Assembly: GCF_001693415.1 (NCBI RefSeq)
Contig: NZ_MAKX01000002.1
Span: 124,001 to 188,000, forward strand
Direction: 5' to 3'
From: Tenacibaculum soleae
Lineage (GTDB): Bacteria; Bacteroidota; Bacteroidia; Flavobacteriales; Flavobacteriaceae
Length of the DNA stretch: 64,000 nt
Made by a program: the position numbers and the translations under genes. This document shows positions 37,647 through 44,864 of the stretch, piece by piece (the first letter of the stretch is position 1; each line of letters starts with the position of its first letter). Under the pieces are notes generated by a model. The model searched no databases, was not told the DNA's origin, and saw only the letters and a program-made list of their open reading frames with translations.

Positions 37647-38393
37647 ATGAATAATAATACTCTTACAAAATCAGGTGTTTTAAACAAAAAGGAAATTTCA
37701 AGTTTTAAATTTTTACTTATAAAATCAAAATTAAGTGAAAATATAAAAAAAATATCAGTTCAATTAGGTTTAAAATCGTATTCTAAATTTAACTTCAATG
37801 ATTTAAAAATTCCAGATTCAAAATTAGCTCTTTTAGCTATTGAAGAAGCAAATGATATCTATAACCCTATTCTCCTAAAACATTGTTATCGAACTTTTTT
37901 TTGGAGTGCAGGAATCGCCATTTCAGAAGGAATAAAAACAGACAATGAACTCCTATTTATATCTTCTATTTTACACGATTCTGGATTAACAGACAAACAC
38001 AATCATATTTGCTCTAAACAATGTTTTGCTAATTACGGCGGAGATTATGCTAAAAAATTTGTCATTAAAAATGGAGCTCCCATTAATAAAGCTAATATTA
38101 TAAAAAAAGCCATTGATATGCATTTATACCCTAATGTGGATATAAATAAATTTGGTAATGAACCTTATTTATTAGCAAAAGGTGCTACAATGGATGTTGT
38201 TGGGAGTCATCATTTTCAACTTCCTAATAAATTTATTACAGATACTCACAAAAATTATCCCCGAATTAACTTTAAAAAAGATATCATACAAACAATAGAA
38301 ACATTAAATCACAAAGAAAATACTAGAGCTAATATTCTTTATAAAATGGGATTTGATAAACTAGCTAACAAAAACATATTAGACACTTACTAA
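37647..38393 (+). CDS. HD-domain phosphohydrolase-like protein
   Basis: The 248-residue soluble protein has an HD domain: HCYRTFFWSAGIAISEG (first His), FISSILHDSGLTDKHNH (His-Asp pair), a MHLYP histidine and LAKGATMDVVG (final Asp). The layout resembles cyanamide-hydratase-like HD proteins encoded beside AraC regulators. Substrate is unknown. It is 35 bp after the four-helix protein and 24 bp before the DUF3817 gene, so an operon is likely. Confidence 0.8.
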   Translation: MNNNTLTKSGVLNKKEISSFKFLLIKSKLSENIKKISVQLGLKSYSKFNFNDLKIPDSKLALLAIEEANDIYNPILLKHCYRTFFWSAGIAISEGIKTDNELLFISSILHDSGLTDKHNHICSKQCFANYGGDYAKKFVIKNGAPINKANIIKKAIDMHLYPNVDINKFGNEPYLLAKGATMDVVGSHHFQLPNKFITDTHKNYPRINFKKDIIQTIETLNHKENTRANILYKMGFDKLANKNILDTY

Positions 38394-38417
38394 TTCCTTT
38401 AATTAATAATTAACTTA

Positions 38418-38747
38418 ATGAAATCATTTTTAAACTCAAATATAGGTAGACTACGTTTGTTAGCAGTTCTAGAAGGTAGTTCTTTACTTATATTACTCTT
38501 TATTTCTATGCCTTTGAAACAACTTTACAATATGACTTTATTAACTTCAATTTTAGGTCCTATTCACGGTATACTTTTTCTGCTATTTGTTATAAGTGCT
38601 ATTAATATATCAATAGAAAATAACCTAAAATTCAAAAAAACAACTTGGAAAATTTTAATTGCTTGTTTTACCCCATTTGGAACAATCTATATAGACTATA
38701 AAATATTGAAACCCTTATATGAAATACATTTAAAAAAGATAAAATAA
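38418..38747 (+). CDS. DUF3817 small membrane protein
   Basis: The 109-residue protein has three hydrophobic helices and the family pattern RLRLLAVLEGSSLLILLFIS, MPLKQLYN and GPIHGILFLLF near 45-60, ending near PFGTIYIDYKIL. DUF3817 is widespread and its biochemical role is unknown. It is the last gene before palindrome E3, whose left arm begins 2 bp after the stop codon. Confidence 0.82.
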   Translation: MKSFLNSNIGRLRLLAVLEGSSLLILLFISMPLKQLYNMTLLTSILGPIHGILFLLFVISAINISIENNLKFKKTTWKILIACFTPFGTIYIDYKILKPLYEIHLKKIK

Positions 38748-38748
38748 A

Positions 38749-38951
38749 GCCAGTGCGTAACAATATATAAAAAACATAGGGCTTTGGTGTTAACCTCAAA
38801 GTTCTGTGTTTTTTTTTACAAAGTCCGCTAAATATAAAATTTAGCATTTAAACGAAAAACAAAATATTTATATTTAGCTAAGTTTTAAACCGAAACAATA
38901 GTACTTATAACATGCCCTACTTGCCATATACTAAACGTTGTCGGCAAATTG
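38749..38951 (+). repeat. Cassette-type palindrome E3
   Basis: 203 bp. Left arm GCCAGTGCGTAACAATATAT to 38782 (ends CATAGGGC). Right arm 38914-38951 starts GCCCTACTTGCCATATAC and ends ACGTTGTCGGCAAATTG. GGGC with GCCC and ATATA with TATAC-type blocks pair, and the right arm is again longer. Inside, GCTAAATATAAA and TTTATATTTAGC form a second inverted repeat. It ends 4 bp before the next ATG. Confidence 0.7.
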
Positions 38952-38955
38952 AAAA

Positions 38956-39618
38956 ATGAAAAATCCAAATTCCATATTTAAAGAAAAAATGAGCGAAACT
39001 TACAAACTCTTAGTGGAATTAGAGATATTAAAAAGCGACATTCAACACTTATCTAATACGGAAAAAGAATATTTTAAAATTACTGTAGATAAATCAAAAT
39101 TTCTTTATAGAACATATTTTAATTCAGTAAAACTTTTAGTCTTGAACATTCATAAAATACTGAATCCAAAAGAGTATTTTAGCTTGAAAAAGACAATAAA
39201 TTTTGCAAAATCAAATATTCATAAAATTGAATGGAATAATCAAATGACTCAAGCTGAACTGAACCAACTTGAGTTACAAATAAATGATTTAATTGAGCAT
39301 AATCTTGAAAAGATAAAAACCTTAAGAAATAATCAATATGCTCATTTAGATAAAAATAAAGATACAATTGAATACGATTTGCGGTTAATCGATATGTACG
39401 AAACTATTGAAAAATCAGAGACGATTTATAAAAAAATTCTATCTCATTTTAAAAGCTCTGATGCTCTTTTCAATATATGGAAAAACCCACCAGATGAAAT
39501 CATTAATCTATCTAAATATCACAAAATAAGGAAACTATTATTAGATAAATATTTGAAAAATGAATGGAGTGATGATTTAGACCAAATCTGGAAAATATTG
39601 AATGAAAAGCCAGCGTAG
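38956..39618 (+). CDS. Helical protein with HEPN/AbiU2-like RNxxxxH motif
   Basis: The 220-residue, all-helical soluble protein contains KIKTLRNNQYAHLDKN near residues 120-135. This fits the R-x(4-6)-H active-site pattern of HEPN ribonucleases and the 'RNxxxAHxDK' look of AbiU2-type HEPN proteins. No antitoxin gene is adjacent. It is the only gene between palindromes E3 and E4, and its last codons and stop lie inside the E4 arm. Function is inferred only from the motif; it could be an abortive-infection RNase or a toxin. Confidence 0.6.
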   Translation: MKNPNSIFKEKMSETYKLLVELEILKSDIQHLSNTEKEYFKITVDKSKFLYRTYFNSVKLLVLNIHKILNPKEYFSLKKTINFAKSNIHKIEWNNQMTQAELNQLELQINDLIEHNLEKIKTLRNNQYAHLDKNKDTIEYDLRLIDMYETIEKSETIYKKILSHFKSSDALFNIWKNPPDEIINLSKYHKIRKLLLDKYLKNEWSDDLDQIWKILNEKPA

Positions 39619-39643
39619 AATACCGTATATAATTAATGGCTGG
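39609..39643 (+). repeat. Half palindrome E4 (left arm only)
   Basis: GCCAGCGTAGAATACCGTAT then ATAATTAATGGCTGG matches the E1 left arm base for base in spacing. No right arm is visible before the hsp20 block starts at 39667, so the element looks truncated by that block. The stop codon of the HEPN-like gene is inside the arm. Confidence 0.6.
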
Positions 39644-39666
39644 TTCTCGCCTACTCAAGAAAAAAA

Positions 39667-39694
39667 AAGACGAAAACTATTTAGTTTTCGTCTT
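39667..39694. terminator. Terminator of the hsp20 block
   Basis: AAGACGAAAACTA / TAGTTTTCGTCTT, a perfect 13-bp stem with a 2-base centre; minus-strand transcription then meets a run of Ts. It overlaps the final codons of the lipoprotein gene. Confidence 0.8.
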
Positions 39695-40172
39695 CAGGTT
39701 TGATAAATTCTGACTGATATTTTTCTAAAAATTTCTTCTGTCTTGCAATCATTTGTTGCCTTAATTTATCAATGTCCATAAAGTCTTTACCAAAATTACT
39801 TCCAAAAAAATCATCATTAAAGAAATGTTTGCTGAAAAGTGAATTTTGAGAAAAAACATCATCAAATCCTTGATTTTCAAATCCTGAATAGTTTGAGAAA
39901 AATCGTGATTTAAAAGATTGCATCAAACTACCTTTATCTGACAATGAGAGATTATCGAACTTATCGTTGGAAGACCAAGAATAAATACTGTCATATCTAA
40001 TTAAGTTTCCTTTTTCATCAAATTCTTTATCAACTTTCCAAGTACCTTTAGGCTCTTCAACTATATCAGTTTTATTATCTTCTTTTTCAAGCTTTTTAGT
40101 TTCATTTTCTTGTCCGTTACAACTAATACTTAACAAGCTAACCATAAATATTAAAATATACTTTTTCATCAC
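39681..40172 (-). CDS. Putative lipoprotein of the hsp20 block
   Basis: The 163-residue protein has a lipoprotein signal, MMKKYILIFMVSLLSISCNG, with Cys18 as the likely lipid site. The mature part has GTWKVDKEFDEKGNLIRYDS, a Phe/Ser/Asn-rich middle (FFNDDFFGSNFGKDFMD) and a helical basic-acidic end. It lies 8 bp after the 86-residue gene. Similar Phe-rich lipoproteins near hsp20 exist in Bacteroidota, as far as I recall; function is unknown. Confidence 0.65.
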   Translation of the reverse strand: MMKKYILIFMVSLLSISCNGQENETKKLEKEDNKTDIVEEPKGTWKVDKEFDEKGNLIRYDSIYSWSSNDKFDNLSLSDKGSLMQSFKSRFFSNYSGFENQGFDDVFSQNSLFSKHFFNDDFFGSNFGKDFMDIDKLRQQMIARQKKFLEKYQSEFIKPEDEN

Positions 40173-40180
40173 TTTAAATT

Positions 40181-40441
40181 TTAAGCTAAACTTAATTCTG
40201 GGTTTGTTGTATCTCTTTTTAACAAACCACTAGTTTCTATCATTTTAATCAATTTGTTTTGGTGGAATACTTTTGATTTTCTTTCACCATTTTTATACCA
40301 AACACATTCCAAATAATTGTCATTATTAACTAAACCAAATATTGAATCTTTTTTTGGGACATATTTGATAACTTGCATTTTTGGGGAGGTAAGTTTTCCT
40401 TTAACTGTTACCCATTCCCCAGATTTAAACTTTCTTGGCAT
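40181..40441 (-). CDS. Small YodC/DUF2158-like protein
   Basis: The 86-residue protein begins MPRKFKSGEWVTVKGKLTSP and contains YLECVWYKNGERKSKVFHQNKL (shown in part). The pattern F..GD.V.LKSG...M.V......V.C.WF.......F....L is that of YodC-like small beta proteins. It sits between hsp20 and the lipoprotein gene, suggesting a stress-induced unit. The exact role is unknown. Confidence 0.65.
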   Translation of the reverse strand: MPRKFKSGEWVTVKGKLTSPKMQVIKYVPKKDSIFGLVNNDNYLECVWYKNGERKSKVFHQNKLIKMIETSGLLKRDTTNPELSLA

Positions 40442-40479
40442 AACATTATAATTTTAAAGAATTAAACTTATTATTAAGG

Positions 40480-40503
40480 GGATGCTGAAAAAAATCAGCA
40501 TCC
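40480..40503 (-). promoter_or_regulatory. Intergenic hairpin after hsp20
   Basis: GGATGCTGA / TCAGCATCC, a perfect 9-bp stem with a 6-nt loop, between hsp20 and the next gene of the block. No T run follows on the minus strand, so it may be an mRNA processing or stability hairpin, or a partial terminator. Confidence 0.5.
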
Positions 40504-40538
40504 TTCTTAACATTTTACTCTAAAATTTAATGAAACAA

Positions 40539-41015
40539 TTATGATATCTTAATGCTTCTGGCAGGATTTTGTTTTGCCTCTTCTTTTTTTGGTAAAAAAA
40601 TACTTAAAATACCATTTTCATAATTTGCATTAATCTTTTCATCGTTTACACTTTCTGGTAAATTAAAGGTTCTTTTGAACGAGGAATAACCAAACTCTCT
40701 ACGAGTATAATTTTCTTCCTTGTGTTCATTTTCTTCATTCGTTTCTGTCGAAATCGATAATAATTGATTATCGAGGTCAAGCTGAAAATCTGACTTTTTT
40801 AACCCTGGAACAGCCATTTCTATCATAAAAGCATCGGCAGTTTCCTTAATATTTACTTTTGGTAAAGTAATACCAGTATTGAAATTTGAAGTAAATACTG
40901 ATGGTAAGTCTCTATTAAAAATGTCATCTAACCAATTTGACAAAGTTGGAAAGTTTTGATTTGAATTGTTGTTCGCTAAACTTCCATTTTTAGGAACAGT
41001 TACTAAATTGTTCAT
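40539..41015 (-). CDS. Hsp20/alpha-crystallin small heat-shock protein
   Basis: The 158-residue ATP-independent holdase has an N-terminal arm with NWLDDIFNRDLPSVF, then the alpha-crystallin domain (about 50-145): PKVNIKETADAFMIEMAVPG, FNLPESVNDEKINANYENGILSIFLPK (in part) with the conserved A-x-x-x-N-G-I-L. It heads a minus-strand block with a palindromic site before its start. The block opposes all its neighbours in the cassette region. Confidence 0.94.
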   Translation of the reverse strand: MNNLVTVPKNGSLANNNSNQNFPTLSNWLDDIFNRDLPSVFTSNFNTGITLPKVNIKETADAFMIEMAVPGLKKSDFQLDLDNQLLSISTETNEENEHKEENYTRREFGYSSFKRTFNLPESVNDEKINANYENGILSIFLPKKEEAKQNPARSIKIS

Positions 41016-41041
41016 AATTATAAAATTTTAAATTAAACATT

Positions 41042-41057
41042 ATTTCAAATTTGAAAT
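41042..41057 (-). promoter_or_regulatory. 16-bp palindrome upstream of hsp20
   Basis: ATTTCAAATTTGAAAT is a perfect 16-bp palindrome placed 27-42 bp before the hsp20 start, a suitable place for an operator. The regulator is unknown. The remaining 200 bp up to element E5 are AT-rich with no gene seen. Confidence 0.5.
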
Positions 41058-41260
41058 CGCTTCGACTTCTATATTCTTTGTGCAAAAAAAATACCATTAC
41101 GAATAAATAGTTATTTTACTGAATTTAATACATTAAAAAATGAAATTTTGTCACAATTATAAATAATTGACATATTTACTCACAATAAAATGACATATTT
41201 TCATTTTGCATTTATAATAAAACTAGAAAATAATTGTAGGAAATAAAATCTTGGAATAAG

Positions 41261-41405
41261 CACTACACACAACAACGTGTATAATTCATTGCTAGTTACA
41301 GCTTACTTACGAAAGTCATCACGGACTTTCTATCTGTGATTTATTTGCTAACTTTAGTGCTTAATCAACGCAACGAAATCATACATAAAAATGTTAGCTA
41401 TAAGG
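41261..41405 (+). repeat. Cassette-type palindrome E5
   Basis: 145 bp. Left arm CACTACACACAACAACGTGT then ATAATTCATTGC; right arm 41370-41405 starts GCAACGAAATCATACATA and ends ATGTTAGCTATAAGG. GTGTATAATTCATTGC pairs imperfectly with GCAACGAAATCATACAT, with about three extra bases on the right. It ends 23 bp before the zinc-ribbon gene. Confidence 0.65.
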
Positions 41406-41428
41406 TAAAAAAATAAACTAAATTAACT

Positions 41429-41701
41429 ATGAAAGAGAATTACAATAAATCAGTAAAACTTGAATGTATAACTTGTGGAGACTCCGATTTTGAATATAAT
41501 GATGATAAATCTTGGATTAAATGTAATCGATGTGAAAAAGAATATAACGGAGAATATAATGAATTAGTAGAATTAAATCAAGAAAATATATCACAAGAAA
41601 TTGAGAAAACTAAAAAAGAAGTTCAAATTAATTTACAACAAAAAATGAATAACATACTAAAAGAAACCTTCAAAGGAAATAAAAATATTAAATTTAAATA
41701 A
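41429..41701 (+). CDS. Small zinc-ribbon protein
   Basis: The 90-residue protein has a four-cysteine zinc ribbon at residues about 12-35 (CITCGDSDFEYNDDKSWIKC then NRCEKEY) and a C-terminal helical tail (EIEKTKKEVQINLQQKMNNI). It is the first gene after palindrome E5, and the next gene starts 1 bp after its stop. Similar small proteins occur in cassette regions of Bacteroidota. Nucleic-acid or protein binding is likely; the role is unknown. Confidence 0.65.
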   Translation: MKENYNKSVKLECITCGDSDFEYNDDKSWIKCNRCEKEYNGEYNELVELNQENISQEIEKTKKEVQINLQQKMNNILKETFKGNKNIKFK

Positions 41702-41702
41702 C

Positions 41703-42119
41703 ATGGAAATAATTGGACTTATTATATCAATTATTGCCCTTTTATTGGCTATTTTCACTTATTTCAATCATGACATAAAAATAAAAAAACAATCTGAACT
41801 TATTAATGACTACCAAATAAAGAAATTAGAAAAGGATAAATCAGAGGAAAAGAAAGGTCGAATAGAAGCAAATGTAATTAAACGAGATAAAGGTAAACGA
41901 ATTGTTAAAATCTATAATAAAAGGAAATCAATTGCGAAAAGTGTAAATGTTAATATCCCTGAATCATTAGGAATTAATATTTTACAAAATCCTTGCCCGA
42001 TCGATATTAAACCACAAACAGGAATAGATATAACCAAAGATGTTGTGATTAATGTAACGCAAGAACATCTTGAAAAAAAGAGAAGTAAATATTCAAATTA
42101 TTCACAACATCTTTTCTAA
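41703..42119 (+). CDS. Single-pass membrane protein, possibly frameshifted
   Basis: 138 residues: an N-terminal helix (IIGLIISIIALLLAIFTYF, 3-21), a charged coiled coil (about 28-55) and a beta domain (GRIEANVIKRDKGKRIVKIY ... SVNVNIPESLGI) typical of a small cassette family. The last 15 residues (KRSKYSNYSQHLF) look out of frame. At A7 (42073-42079) a one-base change would join it to the next ORF, which overlaps by 50 bp and lacks an ATG. Confidence 0.6.
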   Translation: MEIIGLIISIIALLLAIFTYFNHDIKIKKQSELINDYQIKKLEKDKSEEKKGRIEANVIKRDKGKRIVKIYNKRKSIAKSVNVNIPESLGINILQNPCPIDIKPQTGIDITKDVVINVTQEHLEKKRSKYSNYSQHLF

Positions 42120-42414
42120 AGTCAATATCTCAGACAAAAAAAACATTGTTAAAGCTTTAAAGAAAAATGACTTAAATATTGTTCCTGTTAAAAATTTTTA
42201 TGTTGCCTTGTTTGTTAATGTAGAAAAATATCAAGAACCATATTTTGTTATTGGAATAGAACTTACCAAACAAATGGATTTAAATAAAGAACATATTAAA
42301 ACAAATTTAAATAAATACTTTTATAAACACGTGCAATTTAAAATATTTGAAATTATTGAGAATAATGATAGTTCAGACAAGTTAATTGAACAAGGAGAAA
42401 AAATTATGATATAA
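42070..42414 (+). CDS. Hypothetical protein, possible downstream half of a frameshifted gene
   Basis: 114 residues if the TTG at 42070 is used. The sequence (KKNIVKALKKNDLNIVPVKN, EPYFVIGIELTKQMDLNKEH) looks like a real soluble alpha-beta protein. No ATG is available until well inside. Deleting one A from the 42073-42079 run would fuse it to the membrane protein upstream, giving one protein of about 235 residues. Whether it is an independent gene, a programmed shift or a mutation cannot be told here. Confidence 0.5.
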   Translation: MKKREVNIQIIHNIFSKVNISDKKNIVKALKKNDLNIVPVKNFYVALFVNVEKYQEPYFVIGIELTKQMDLNKEHIKTNLNKYFYKHVQFKIFEIIENNDSSDKLIEQGEKIMI

Positions 42415-42460
42415 GAAAATATAACTAGTTATAGCCAATTAAAATAAACAGATATTCCTC

Positions 42461-43186
42461 TTGCAAGTAGAAATAAAAAATCCACGAATAAAATGTTACA
42501 AATGTATGCGACCAAAAAGCACCTGTATTTGTAAACATCTTAACCCTTTTCGCACCAATACTCGTTTTATTATTCTGATGCACCCGAAGGAATACCGAAA
42601 AGAAAAAAGCGGAACAGGGCATATTACGAAACTTCAACTTGTAAATTCAGAAATTATAGTTGGTGTCGATTTTACGAATAATAGTCGAGTAAATGAAATA
42701 ATTGCTAATAAAGAAAATAACGCTTTCTTACTGTATCCAGGAAAAGATAATTTTAACTTCTCTACAAGAAAAAATGCTGAAATAAATTCTTTTATGGGAG
42801 ATAGTCCACACATTTTTATTCTTGATGGTACCTGGCCTTGCGCTCGTAAAATGCTTAAACTAAGTACCAACCTACAACAATTAAAAAGAGTCAGTTTTGA
42901 TAATAAGATTAAATCTAAATTTATTATTAAACAGCAACCAGCAGCGCTTTGTCTTAGTACAATTGAGTCTGTTTACACAGTAATAAACTTACTTAAGAAG
43001 GCTGATTTAGAAAAATGTAATACAAAAAATTTCTTGCTTCCTTTTGAAAAAATGATAGACCATCAACTTGAATATGCACTAAATCCAAATAGTAAAAATT
43101 ATTGCTCAACAACTAACAAAGAGATGATTACTAAGAACATGTACAAGAAAAAAACAGAAAGAAATATTATTTTTGAACAAGAGTAG
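42461..43186 (+). CDS. DTW-domain protein (tRNA-uridine aminocarboxypropyltransferase family)
   Basis: The 241-residue protein has an N-terminal Cys cluster (KCYKCMRPKSTCICKHL) that would bind zinc, the HPKEYRKEKSGTG segment and the signature LDGTWPCARKML (D-x-T-W) near 125-137. Members such as TapT make acp3U in tRNA using SAM. A TTG start is needed to keep the Cys cluster, as the first ATG is within it. It begins 46 bp after the cassette region ends; no E-type palindrome is clear in that gap. Confidence 0.87.
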   Translation: MQVEIKNPRIKCYKCMRPKSTCICKHLNPFRTNTRFIILMHPKEYRKEKSGTGHITKLQLVNSEIIVGVDFTNNSRVNEIIANKENNAFLLYPGKDNFNFSTRKNAEINSFMGDSPHIFILDGTWPCARKMLKLSTNLQQLKRVSFDNKIKSKFIIKQQPAALCLSTIESVYTVINLLKKADLEKCNTKNFLLPFEKMIDHQLEYALNPNSKNYCSTTNKEMITKNMYKKKTERNIIFEQE

Positions 43187-43241
43187 ATAAAACTACTAAA
43201 AAATACATAAGTGATTTAAAAAACACAACCACAAAATAATT

Positions 43242-43613
43242 ATGAATGATATAGATGCAAGCATTACAGTGATTCTTATTTTAGGTTGCCACTTAGCAGC
43301 TATTCTCATTGGTTATAAAAAACAAAAAACGACCTTAATAGTTTCTTATTTAAACGCAGTTATTATAATTGGTTTCTTAATTTTTTGGATCATTGACAAC
43401 ATAAATGCAAAACAACATAATTTCGATTTTATAGAATTATCTGTAATAAGTGTAGAAGTTTCTATTTTAATAGCAGCCCTTTATTCCATTAGCGGTTTTT
43501 ATAGTAAAACCGTTGTGAAAGTGATCAATTATATTGGTTTCGGATTTCATTTTTTGGTTACAATAGGAATGTTGTATTTTATGTTAACCTTTAAATTAGA
43601 TACCTTTTTTTAA
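43242..43613 (+). CDS. Four-helix membrane protein of unknown function
   Basis: The 123-residue protein has four hydrophobic helices (near 8-25, 31-50, 65-84, 95-115). Helix 1 contains a His (LGCHLAAILIGYKK). No family is recognised. It is 55 bp downstream of the DTW gene and its stop overlaps by 4 bp the end of the convergent DUF1569 gene. Confidence 0.6.
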   Translation: MNDIDASITVILILGCHLAAILIGYKKQKTTLIVSYLNAVIIIGFLIFWIIDNINAKQHNFDFIELSVISVEVSILIAALYSISGFYSKTVVKVINYIGFGFHFLVTIGMLYFMLTFKLDTFF

Positions 43614-44062
43614 ACGCCGAATTGCGTTAAGTGATGTTCTAAATGTTTGTAAAAAGAATTATTCCATTCTTTTGTAGATAACTTACCAAAAGAGTGTGAT
43701 TCTTTTCCATCGAAATACTGCTCGCCTAATTCTTGAGTTTTTATTATAAAATCTATTAAACGCTTTTTTTCTACTTCAAATTCACGTTCATCAGTAATTA
43801 TAAATTGTGGAGCAGTTCTTCCGTTTTTAGTAAAAGGCACTTCGTTTACTACCGCTTTTTTTACGAATATTTTAAGCATCATTCTAACAAAACCATTTGG
43901 TCTTGGATGCTTGCTTGTATAAATCATTTCATAAGCAACACAACAATGCGCTAACATTTCAGCAACACCCATTTTACCCCAACTCGGTTGGCTTGCTGGT
44001 GTTAATTGCTTTATTCTGTTAATTACTTCGTTCGTTATTTCTTTATTAAAAATATTCTTCAT
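43610..44062 (-). CDS. DUF1569 (DinB-like) protein
   Basis: The 150-residue soluble helical bundle contains WGKMGVAEMLAHCCVAYEM near 28-46, a His region suited to metal binding, plus QLGEQYFDGKESHSFGKLST and HLEHHLTQFGV at the C-terminus. This is the DinB-fold layout of DUF1569, with three His positions. Enzymatic role is unknown; the fold is shared with thiol-dependent metalloenzymes. It follows the next membrane gene by 2 bp on the minus strand. Confidence 0.8.
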   Translation of the reverse strand: MKNIFNKEITNEVINRIKQLTPASQPSWGKMGVAEMLAHCCVAYEMIYTSKHPRPNGFVRMMLKIFVKKAVVNEVPFTKNGRTAPQFIITDEREFEVEKKRLIDFIIKTQELGEQYFDGKESHSFGKLSTKEWNNSFYKHLEHHLTQFGV

Positions 44063-44064
44063 TT

Positions 44065-44730
44065 TTATGGTTTTTTTGCTAATAAAATAATATCTGAAAT
44101 ATGTGTATAAATTACAATCGGCACAATTACACCACCTAATAATATGGTAGGAAAATAAGTAATCGCAGTATTTGGAACCGTATACCCAAAGTTTTTATAT
44201 AATAATTCTTGTGATAAAAATCCATTTGTTAAAATGAAAAGAATAAAGATTAATCCTAAAACATTCCATCCTAATAATAGTTTTTTGTTTACGTTTCCGT
44301 ATTTCATCCAAAGTAATAATAAAATAGCGGTAATCCCTGGAATAATATCAAAATTCAAACCTTTAAAAGTCATTTCTATTGGTAGTAATTCTCTTATCGC
44401 CAATTCAAACAACAATAATTCTACCGGAAAACGAACAATATGTACAGCGGTACTCCAACGAATATCTCTGTTTTTATAAAATTTATTTCTAATTAAATAC
44501 ACTATAAAAAATACTGGCGGCGCCATTACTAATGGAAAAGTTGAGTACTTATCACCTTCTGTATAATGGTAAACACCGTTATAAGCAAGTATGCAAATTA
44601 GTACAGACCACCCCATTATTATAGCTAAAGTTATCTTTTTTAAGCTGTTCGATTTTGCAAACGCATAAATTACATAAACTGTTATTAGTAAAAACGAAAT
44701 TGAAATGTAAAGTGGTAAGTTTGGTGTCAT
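44065..44730 (-). CDS. Multi-pass membrane protein of unknown function
   Basis: 221 residues with about seven hydrophobic helices, starting MTPNLPLYISISFLLITVYV. Conserved-looking polar spots are YNGVYHYTEGDKYSTFPLVM and ELAIRELLPIEMTF. It is probably transcribed with the DUF1569 gene. The 134 bp upstream to the fibre operon show nothing I can name. Confidence 0.6.
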   Translation of the reverse strand: MTPNLPLYISISFLLITVYVIYAFAKSNSLKKITLAIIMGWSVLICILAYNGVYHYTEGDKYSTFPLVMAPPVFFIVYLIRNKFYKNRDIRWSTAVHIVRFPVELLLFELAIRELLPIEMTFKGLNFDIIPGITAILLLLWMKYGNVNKKLLLGWNVLGLIFILFILTNGFLSQELLYKNFGYTVPNTAITYFPTILLGGVIVPIVIYTHISDIILLAKKP

Positions 44731-44864
44731 ATTTCAATCTTTATATCAAAAGTATTATTGATTTTTTCGATGTGACTTGTCAAATGACAAAAAGCCTAAC
44801 TGCAAGAAACTTATTTTAATAAAAATGTTAAAATCAGCAACACTATAACTTATTTTAACTAAAC

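Noticed and set aside
32432..42414. True integron with integrase and canonical attC sites
   Set aside because: No tyrosine recombinase gene in the window, and the core bases do not match RYYYAAC/GTTRRRY; only the layout is attC-like.
42415..42460. A further cassette-type palindrome after the 42414 gene
   Set aside because: Only a short TTATAGCCAAT segment resembles an arm; no partner arm was found before the DTW gene.
44768..44797. A fifth LytTR-type element near CGATGTGAC
   Set aside because: No matching half-site 21 bp away.
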